Part shown: piece after piece, positions 58,577-64,000 of the stretch
How positions within the stretch are numbered: position 1 is the stretch's first letter
How the letters are laid out: each line of letters begins with the position of its first letter
Source of the DNA: Microbacterium galbinum
GTDB lineage: Bacteria; Actinomycetota; Actinomycetes; Actinomycetales; Microbacteriaceae
Assembly: GCF_023091225.1 (NCBI RefSeq)
Contig: NZ_JAHWXM010000001.1
Location: 1,116,001-1,180,000, forward strand
Length of the DNA: 64,000 bases
Reading direction: 5' to 3'
Made by a program: the position numbers and the translations under genes
Notes under the pieces: model-generated
Databases searched by the model: none
Told to the model about the DNA's origin: nothing
What the model saw: the letters and a program-made list of their open reading frames with translations, nothing else

Positions 58577-59956
58577 TCAGGCCCGGGCGAGTCCGTGGAT
58601 CGGGCTCACGGCCTGCTCCTCCTCGTGATCCGGGCCGAGCGGAATGCCGGAACGGTCACGCAGCAGCAGCGTCGCGATGAGTCCGATCACGGTCATGCCG
58701 GCGAGGTACCAGGTGACGGCCTGCGTCGAACCGGTCGCCGACACGATGGCCGTCGCGATGGTCGGGGCGAACGCGCCTCCGGCGATGGCACCGATCGCGT
58801 ACGAGATCGAGACGCCCGAGAAGCGGATGCTGGCCGGGAACAGCTCCGTGTACAGCGCCGCCTGCGGGCCGTACGTGAAGCCGAGGCCGATCGTGAGGAT
58901 CGCGAGGCCCGCGAAGACGAGCCCGATCTCCCCGGTGTTCACGAGCGGGAACAGCGCGAACACGCCGCCGAGCTGCAGCACCCAGCCGATGATGTAGGTC
59001 GTGCGGCGGCCGATGCGGTCGCAGATCCAGCCCGCGACGAGCGTGCTGATCAGCCAGGTGACCGCCGATCCCGCGACGGCCCACAGCACCGGACCGCGCT
59101 CGAGCCCGATCGGACCCTCGGGGTTGGTCGTGTATCCCTGGATGTAGCCGCCGGTGGTCATGTAGCCGACGGCGTTGTTGCCCGCGAACACGAGCGCGGC
59201 GATGATCACGAGCAGCGCGTGCTTGCGGAACAGCTGCACGATCGGCATCTTCGCCTTCTCCTTGCGCTCCGCGAGTTCGGCGAACACCGGACTCTCCTCG
59301 ACGCGGCGACGCACGTAGTAGCCCACGAGGATCAGCACGACGCTGAGCAGGAACGGTACGCGCCAGCCCCACGCGAGGAACTGGTCGCCCGGCGCGATCA
59401 CCGTCATGAGCGCCATAACACCCGAGGCCAGCAGCAGACCGAGCGGAACACCGATCTGCGGCGAGGCGCCGAAGATGCCGCGCTTGGCGCGCGGGGCGTG
59501 CTCGACGGCCATGAGCACCGCGCCGCCCCACTCGCCGCCGGCCGAGATGCCCTGCAGGATGCGCAGCAGGACGAGCAGCACCGGGGCGGTGATGCCGATC
59601 GTCTCGTAGGTCGGCAGCAGTCCGATCAGCGCGGTCGCGAGACCCATGAGGATGAGCGTCCACATGAGCACCGTCTTGCGTCCGAGCTTGTCGCCGTAGT
59701 GGCCGGCGAGGAACGCTCCGAGCGGGCGGAAGAGGAAGCTCACACCGACCGTGGCGAACGCGATCAGGGCGCTGTCGGCGCCGAGCGGCGCGAAGAACAG
59801 CTGCCCGAACACGAGCCCGACGGCCGTGGCGTAGATGAAGAAGTCGTACCACTCGACGGTGGTCCCGACCACCGTGGCGAAGACGACGCGGCGACGGTCG
59901 GCCGCCGTCGCGATGGTTCCGGTGGGTGTGAAACCCGCCTGTGACTGACCGCTCAT
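58577..59956 (-). CDS. MHS-family MFS transporter, aromatic acid uptake candidate
   Basis: 459 residues, about twelve helices, with the MHS signatures TVEWYDFFIYATAVGLVFG, GHYGDKLGRKTVLM, RILQGISAGGEWGGAVLM and PQAALYTELFPASIRFSG. Divergent from the FAH-RraA fusion and upstream of the hydroxylase, it probably imports the aromatic acid used by this cluster. ATG 59956 follows AAAGGAG. It is a second MHS paralogue besides 10609-12069 but lacks the Ala-rich loop. Confidence 0.9.
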   Translation of the reverse strand: MSGQSQAGFTPTGTIATAADRRRVVFATVVGTTVEWYDFFIYATAVGLVFGQLFFAPLGADSALIAFATVGVSFLFRPLGAFLAGHYGDKLGRKTVLMWTLILMGLATALIGLLPTYETIGITAPVLLVLLRILQGISAGGEWGGAVLMAVEHAPRAKRGIFGASPQIGVPLGLLLASGVMALMTVIAPGDQFLAWGWRVPFLLSVVLILVGYYVRRRVEESPVFAELAERKEKAKMPIVQLFRKHALLVIIAALVFAGNNAVGYMTTGGYIQGYTTNPEGPIGLERGPVLWAVAGSAVTWLISTLVAGWICDRIGRRTTYIIGWVLQLGGVFALFPLVNTGEIGLVFAGLAILTIGLGFTYGPQAALYTELFPASIRFSGVSISYAIGAIAGGAFAPTIATAIVSATGSTQAVTWYLAGMTVIGLIATLLLRDRSGIPLGPDHEEEQAVSPIHGLARA

Positions 59957-60020
59957 GCGGTGTCTCCTTTGTTCGTGACTGCATTGTCACGGCGTGCATC
60001 CGAGTCGCGGTCGGAGGTGC

Positions 60021-60050
60021 TTGCCGGGGGTGGAAGCGATGATATATGAT
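60021..60050 (+). promoter_or_regulatory. Promoter of the hpa-type operon
   Basis: TTGCCG (60021-60026), 18 bp, then TATGAT (60045-60050) in an AT-rich patch GATGATATATGAT unusual for this sequence. The start would be near 60057, leaving a 42-base leader with GAGGAGG. The GntR regulator of the operon is the probable binder here. Confidence 0.55.
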
Positions 60051-60098
60051 TTCGGATACGACGCACAAGGTGTCGGAGAAAGCGCGAGGAGGCGCCCC

Positions 60099-61673
60099 GT
60101 GACGGATACCATCGCCCGCCCCGGCAAGATCATCGCGATCCATCTGAGCTACGCCTCCCGGGCCGACCAGCGCGGGCGTCGCCCCGCCGCCCCCTCGTAC
60201 TTCTTCAAGCCGTCCAGTTCCGTCGGGGTCTCGGGCGGCACGGTCGAGCGTCCCGCGGGCACCGAGTTGCTCGCGTTCGAGGGCGAGATCGCGCTCGTCA
60301 TCGGCACCCCCGCCCGGCGGGTGGCGCTGGCGGATGCCTGGACGCACGTCGCGTGGGTCACGGCGTCGAACGACCTCGGCCTCTACGACCTGCGAGCGAA
60401 CGACAAGGGATCGAACGTGCGCTCGAAGGGCGGCGACGGCTACACACCCCTCGGACCGCACCTCATCGACGCCCGCACGGTCGACCCGACGGCGCTGCGC
60501 GTGCGCGCCTGGGTCAACGGCGAACTCCGCCAGGACGACACGACGGCCGGGCTGATCTTCCCGCTCGCGCAGCTCGTCGCCGACCTGTCGCAGCACTTCA
60601 CGCTCGAGCCCGGCGACGTGATCCTCACCGGCACTCCGGCCGGGTCATCCGTCATCGTCCCCGGCGACGTGGTCGAGATCGAGGTGGATGCTCCCGACGC
60701 TTCGGGCTCGCCCACCTCGGGCCGGCTCGTCACGACCGTCACGCAGGGCCACGTCGCCTTCGACGAGACGGTCGGGTCGCTCCCCGCGGTCGACGACTTG
60801 CAGCGCACCGAGGCCTGGGGCTCCGCCGAGGCCGCCGGTCTCGTGGCGGTCCCTTCGTCTCGTCGCGATGCTCTTCGCTCAGGAACCGAGGAGGGAAGGA
60901 ACCCGGTTCCTGAGCGAGCGAAGCGAGACGAAGGGCCCACACTCTCCCCCGCCCTCCGCGCGAAGCTCCTCGAGGCCCCGACCGCCGGGCTCTCGGCCCA
61001 GCTGCGCAAGCGCGGCCACCACTCGTGCTTCATCGACGGCGTCACCGCGAACATCCCGGGCTCGAAGATCGTCGGCACCGCGAAGACGCTGCGCTTCGTC
61101 CCCTTCCGCGAAGACCTCTTCGCGAGCCACGGCGGCGGCTACAACGCCCAGAAGCGCGCGTTCGACGCCGTCGAGGAGGGCGAGGTCATCGTGATCGAGG
61201 CGCGCGGCGATGCATCCACCGGCACGCTCGGCGACATCCTCGCCCTGCGCGCCCGCACCAGAGGCGCGGCCGGCGTCGTCACCGACGGCGGCGTGCGCGA
61301 CTTCGACCAGGTCGCAGAGATCGGCCTCCCCGTCTTCTCGCAGGGCGCGCACCCCTCGGTGCTCGGTCGCCGGCACGTGCCCTGGGAGGTCGACGTCACG
61401 ATCGCCTGCGGCGGGGCGTCCGTGCAGCCCGGCGACATCGTCGTGGGCGATGGTGACGGCGTGATCGTGATCCCGCCCGCCCTCGCCGAGGAGATCGCGG
61501 ACGCCGCGATCGCCCAGGAGCACGAGGATGCGTGGATCGCGACGCAGGTCGAAGCGGGGCATCCCGTCGACGGCCTGTTCCCCCTGAACGCCGAATGGCG
61601 CGCCCGGTACGAGGCGGAGACCGCCCCGCAGAACGAGACGGCCCCGCACACCGAGACGGGCACGAACGCATGA
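60099..61673 (+). CDS. Fusion of fumarylacetoacetate-hydrolase-family and RraA-family enzymes
   Basis: 524 residues. Residues 1 to about 250 form an FAH-fold domain (FEGEIALVIG, WVTASNDLGLYDLRANDKGSN, GDVILTGTPAGSSVIVPGD), probably a 2-hydroxyhepta-2,4-diene-1,7-dioate isomerase / decarboxylase of the homoprotocatechuate pathway. Residues about 285-505 form an RraA-like domain (AGVVTDGGVRDFDQVAEIG, GDIVVGDGDGVIVIP), a fold with pyruvate aldolase and oxaloacetate decarboxylase members. The linker (residues 251-279) is encoded by two inverted copies of the dispersed repeat. GTG 60099 follows GAGGAGG. The stop overlaps gntR. Whether the two halves catalyse consecutive steps is inference. Confidence 0.85.
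   Translation: MTDTIARPGKIIAIHLSYASRADQRGRRPAAPSYFFKPSSSVGVSGGTVERPAGTELLAFEGEIALVIGTPARRVALADAWTHVAWVTASNDLGLYDLRANDKGSNVRSKGGDGYTPLGPHLIDARTVDPTALRVRAWVNGELRQDDTTAGLIFPLAQLVADLSQHFTLEPGDVILTGTPAGSSVIVPGDVVEIEVDAPDASGSPTSGRLVTTVTQGHVAFDETVGSLPAVDDLQRTEAWGSAEAAGLVAVPSSRRDALRSGTEEGRNPVPERAKRDEGPTLSPALRAKLLEAPTAGLSAQLRKRGHHSCFIDGVTANIPGSKIVGTAKTLRFVPFREDLFASHGGGYNAQKRAFDAVEEGEVIVIEARGDASTGTLGDILALRARTRGAAGVVTDGGVRDFDQVAEIGLPVFSQGAHPSVLGRRHVPWEVDVTIACGGASVQPGDIVVGDGDGVIVIPPALAEEIADAAIAQEHEDAWIATQVEAGHPVDGLFPLNAEWRARYEAETAPQNETAPHTETGTNA
60851..60935 (+). repeat. Inverted pair of the long dispersed repeat forming the FAH-RraA linker
   Basis: The left arm 60851-60887 and right arm 60905-60935 share, in inverted orientation, the ends GGTTCCTGAGCGA and CGAGACGAAGGG. 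The loop is 17 bases. Both arms are translated in frame, giving an Arg/Glu/Pro-rich linker (for example NPVPERAKRDEGP). Confidence 0.8.
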
Positions 61674-62353
61674 CGACCACCGCCGCCAGCAAGTCCGAGG
61701 TCGCGTACGAGTGGATCCGCTCGCGCATCACCGGGCACATGTTCAGTCCCGGCTACCGCCTGGTGCTCGGCTCGATCGCCGACGACCTGAAGATGAGCGT
61801 CGTGCCCGTGCGCGAAGCCATCCGCCGCCTCGAGGCCGAGGGACTCGTCACCTTCGAGCGCAACGTCGGCGCCCGGGTCACGCTCGTCGACGAGAGCGAG
61901 TACGCCCACACGATGCAGACGCTGGGCATCGTCGAGGGGTCGGCGACCGCGCTCTCCGCCCCGCTGCTCGATGACGACGCCCTCGACGAGGCGGCCCGAA
62001 TCAACGACCGCATGGCCCGGATGCTCGACCACCTCGACGCCCACGCCTTCACCGAGCTCAACCGGCAGTTCCACTCCGTGCTGTTCGAGCCGTGCCCGAA
62101 CCCGCATCTGCTCGACCTCGTGCACCGCGGGTGGTCGCGGCTCTCCGGCATCCGCGATTCGACCTTCGCGTCGATCCCGGGCCGCGCCCAGCACTCCGTC
62201 GAGGAGCACACCGAGATCCTCGACCTCATCCGAGCGGGCGCCGATCCGCTCGAGATCGAACTCGCCGCCCGCAACCACCGCTGGCGCACGATGGACGCGT
62301 TCCTCGACGCACTGCACACCCGCACCGCCCCGACGACCGGAGACCAGTCATGA
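61670..62353 (+). CDS. GntR-family (FadR/FCD type) transcriptional regulator
   Basis: 227 residues: N-terminal GntR winged helix (VAYEWIRSRITGHMFSPGYRL and PVREAIRRLEAEGLVTFERN, residues 11-62) and a C-terminal FCD ligand domain with metal-type His residues (NRQFHSVLFEP, HTEIL, RNHRWR). It probably represses or controls the hpa operon it belongs to in response to an aromatic acid. ATG 61670 overlaps the fusion gene's stop, and its stop overlaps the dehydrogenase start. Confidence 0.9.
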   Translation: MTTTAASKSEVAYEWIRSRITGHMFSPGYRLVLGSIADDLKMSVVPVREAIRRLEAEGLVTFERNVGARVTLVDESEYAHTMQTLGIVEGSATALSAPLLDDDALDEAARINDRMARMLDHLDAHAFTELNRQFHSVLFEPCPNPHLLDLVHRGWSRLSGIRDSTFASIPGRAQHSVEEHTEILDLIRAGADPLEIELAARNHRWRTMDAFLDALHTRTAPTTGDQS

Positions 62354-63846
62354 CCGATCCGCGCATTCCCGCCGACCTGCCCGACCACATCCAGCACTAC
62401 ATCGACGGCGCCTTCGTCGACTCGGTCGACGGCGACACCTTCGACGTGCTCGACCCCGTGACGAACACGACCTACACGACGGCATCCGCGGGCAAGAAGG
62501 CCGACATCGACCGGGCCGTCGCCGCCGCCCGCCGCGCGTTCACCGAGGGCCCCTGGCCGCGGATGCTCCCCCGCGAGCGCTCCCGCGTGCTGCACCGCAT
62601 CGCCGACATCGTCGAGTCGCGCGATGCCCGCCTCGCCGAGCTGGAGTCGTACGATTCGGGCCTCCCGATCACGCAGGCGCTGGGCCAGGCCCGCCGCGCG
62701 GCCGAGAACTTCCGCTTCTTCGCCGACCTGATCGTCGCGCAGTCCGACGACGCCTTCAAGGTGCCCGGTCGTCAGATGAACTACGTCAACCGCAAGCCGA
62801 TCGGCGTCGCGGGTCTCATCACCCCGTGGAACACGCCGTTCATGCTCGAGTCGTGGAAGCTCGGCCCGGCCCTCGCGACCGGCAACACGGTGGTGCTCAA
62901 GCCCGCCGAGTTCACGCCCCTGTCGGCGTCGCTCTGGGCCGGGATCTTCGAGGAGGCGGGCCTGCCGCAGGGCGTCTTCAATCTCGTCAACGGGCTCGGT
63001 GAGGATGCGGGTGACGCGTTGGTGAAGCATCCGGACGTGCCCCTCATCTCGTTCACCGGCGAGAGCCGCACCGGGCAGATCATCTTCGGCAACGCCGCCC
63101 CCTTCCTCAAGGGCCTGTCGATGGAGCTCGGCGGCAAGTCGCCCGCCGTGGTCTTCGCGGATGCCGATCTCGAGGCCGCGGTGGATGCGACGATCTTCGG
63201 CGTCTTCTCGCTCAACGGCGAGCGCTGCACGGCCGGCTCACGGATCCTCGTCGAACGCGCGATCTACGAGGAGTTCGTCGAGCGCTATGCGGCGCAGGCG
63301 AAGCGCGTGAAGGTCGGCTACCCGCACGACCCGACGACCGAGGTGGGCGCACTCGTCCACCCCGAGCACTACGACAAGGTGATGAGCTACGTACGTGTAG
63401 GCAAGACCGAGGGCCGGCTCGTCGCCGGCGGCGGGCGCCCCGAGGGGTTCGACGAGGGCAACTTCGTCGCCCCGACCGTCTTCGCCGATGTCGCCCCCGA
63501 CGCCCGCATCTTCCAGGAGGAGATCTTCGGCCCCGTGGTCGCGATCACCCCGTTCGACTCCGACGACGAGGCGCTCGCGCTCGCGAACGACACGAAGTAC
63601 GGCCTCGCCGCCTACATCTGGACGAACGATCTGAAGCGCGCCCACAACTTCGCGCAGTCGGTCGAGGCGGGCATGGTGTGGCTGAACAGCAACAACGTGC
63701 GCGACCTGCGCACCCCCTTCGGCGGCGTGAAGGCCTCGGGCCTCGGCCACGAGGGCGGCTACCGCTCGATCGACTTCTACACCGACCAGCAGAGCGTGCA
63801 CATCACGCTCGGCGGCGCCCACAACCCCACCTTCGGCAAGAACTGA
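62350..63846 (+). CDS. hpaE: 5-carboxymethyl-2-hydroxymuconate semialdehyde dehydrogenase
   Basis: 498 residues, aldehyde dehydrogenase superfamily: PWNTPFMLESWKLGPALATGN, the Glu in SMELGGKSPAVVF, the nucleophile Cys in NGERCTAGSRI and EEIFGPVVAITPF. The HpaE assignment rests on family resemblance and on its place between the FAH-type enzyme and the ring-cleavage dioxygenase; other ALDH roles are less likely. It oxidises the ring-cleavage product to 5-carboxymethyl-2-hydroxymuconate. ATG 62350 overlaps the gntR stop. Confidence 0.88.
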   Translation: MTDPRIPADLPDHIQHYIDGAFVDSVDGDTFDVLDPVTNTTYTTASAGKKADIDRAVAAARRAFTEGPWPRMLPRERSRVLHRIADIVESRDARLAELESYDSGLPITQALGQARRAAENFRFFADLIVAQSDDAFKVPGRQMNYVNRKPIGVAGLITPWNTPFMLESWKLGPALATGNTVVLKPAEFTPLSASLWAGIFEEAGLPQGVFNLVNGLGEDAGDALVKHPDVPLISFTGESRTGQIIFGNAAPFLKGLSMELGGKSPAVVFADADLEAAVDATIFGVFSLNGERCTAGSRILVERAIYEEFVERYAAQAKRVKVGYPHDPTTEVGALVHPEHYDKVMSYVRVGKTEGRLVAGGGRPEGFDEGNFVAPTVFADVAPDARIFQEEIFGPVVAITPFDSDDEALALANDTKYGLAAYIWTNDLKRAHNFAQSVEAGMVWLNSNNVRDLRTPFGGVKASGLGHEGGYRSIDFYTDQQSVHITLGGAHNPTFGKN

Positions 63847-63887
63847 CCCCCTCCTGTCACGCAGGAATCGACAGCAAGGACGCTGAC

Positions 63888-64000
63888 ATGACCGACAAGA
63901 CGCAGAAGACTCTCACCTCCTCCGGCTACTACGTGTCGCAGGAGGCACCGATCCACTCCGACAACCCGGTCGCGACGCCGACCAGCACGCCGCCCGACAT
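63888..64000 (+). CDS. hpaD: 3,4-dihydroxyphenylacetate 2,3-dioxygenase, 3' truncated by the window
   Basis: Only the first 37 codons are visible: MTDKTQKTLTSSGYY, then a Pro/Thr-rich stretch ending PTSTPPDI. Actinobacterial extradiol homoprotocatechuate dioxygenases have a comparable Pro-rich lead into PDIVRCAYMEI. Position after hpaE supports the call, but no catalytic residue is in view. ATG 63888 follows AGCAAGGA. Confidence 0.6.
   Translation, partial: MTDKTQKTLTSSGYYVSQEAPIHSDNPVATPTSTPPD

Noticed and set aside
56573..59944. A plus-strand open frame of more than 1100 codons opposite the hydroxylase and transporter genes
   Set aside because: Its residues are dominated by Arg, Gly, Ala, His and Asp in the way typical of antisense frames in GC-rich genes. 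The minus-strand frames contain clear FAD-binding and MHS motifs. The same applies to long antisense frames at 745-2805, 2753-4042, 4767-6053 and 17548-19087.

Overview
Organism: the window is very GC-rich with strong G/C third-position bias, short intergenic gaps, many 1- to 4-base start/stop overlaps and actinobacterial gene types (GTP-dependent PEP carboxykinase, RamB-type regulator, DUF222/HNH protein, ribD-ribE-ribBA-ribH order). Together with the very frequent hexamer GGATGC/GCATCC this fits a chromosomal segment of a Microbacteriaceae bacterium, most likely Microbacterium or a close relative. The genus is an inference from style, not from a database match. No rRNA, tRNA, prophage, insertion sequence or CRISPR array was found. 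Layout: 1-3303 riboflavin operon (5' end outside the window) and its terminator; 3326-3679 small membrane protein; 3720-9942 LacI-controlled galactoside uptake operon (two permeases, binding protein, GH35 beta-galactosidase); 9967-15496 conserved hypothetical, MHS transporter, LD-carboxypeptidase, tiny HTH protein and ABC exporter; 15683-19099 pckG divergent from a RamB-like regulator; 19133-25709 winged-helix (AlkZ-like) protein, paired SMR exporters, a MurNAc-6P etherase / sugar kinase / RpiR recycling locus, a DUF998 membrane protein and a HAD phosphatase; 25748-35368 TetR and Lrp regulators followed by one long operon joining a 2-oxoacid dehydrogenase (E1alpha, E1beta, E2) to thiolase, hydratase, dehydrogenase and paaZ; 35369-43909 a lipoprotein gene with the stump of a paralogue, the PTS-dependent dihydroxyacetone kinase operon, a RecQ-phosphoribosyltransferase fusion and a hypothetical gene; 44009-48572 paaABCDE and a paaG-like isomerase; 48714-56468 DNA ligase, purine phosphoribosyltransferase, ThDP enzyme, PhzF, a repeat cluster, a DUF222/HNH protein and two VOC proteins; 56582-64000 a homoprotocatechuate (hpa-type) cluster with flavoprotein hydroxylase, MHS transporter, a FAH-RraA fusion, GntR regulator, semialdehyde dehydrogenase and the start of the ring-cleavage dioxygenase. 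How it works together: the segment is rich in catabolism of sugars, aromatic acids, glycerol-type substrates and wall sugars. The two paa blocks supply every step from phenylacetyl-CoA to central metabolites, but no phenylacetate-CoA ligase gene is present. Instead a 2-oxoacid dehydrogenase heads the first block, suggesting direct phenylpyruvate to phenylacetyl-CoA conversion. The hpa block would take homoprotocatechuate through meta cleavage. Most notable non-gene signals: a dispersed repeat family (ends CCTGAGC and CGAAGGG) that has entered reading frames, including the linker of the FAH-RraA fusion; tandem arrays that each overlap a gene's stop codon; a recurring -10 hexamer six or seven bases before start codons, indicating leaderless transcripts; and a 5' fragment of a duplicated lipoprotein gene at the point where the paa cluster is split. 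The only stretch over 300 bases without a gene is 53500-53839, which holds the repeat array and the promoter region of the HNH gene.
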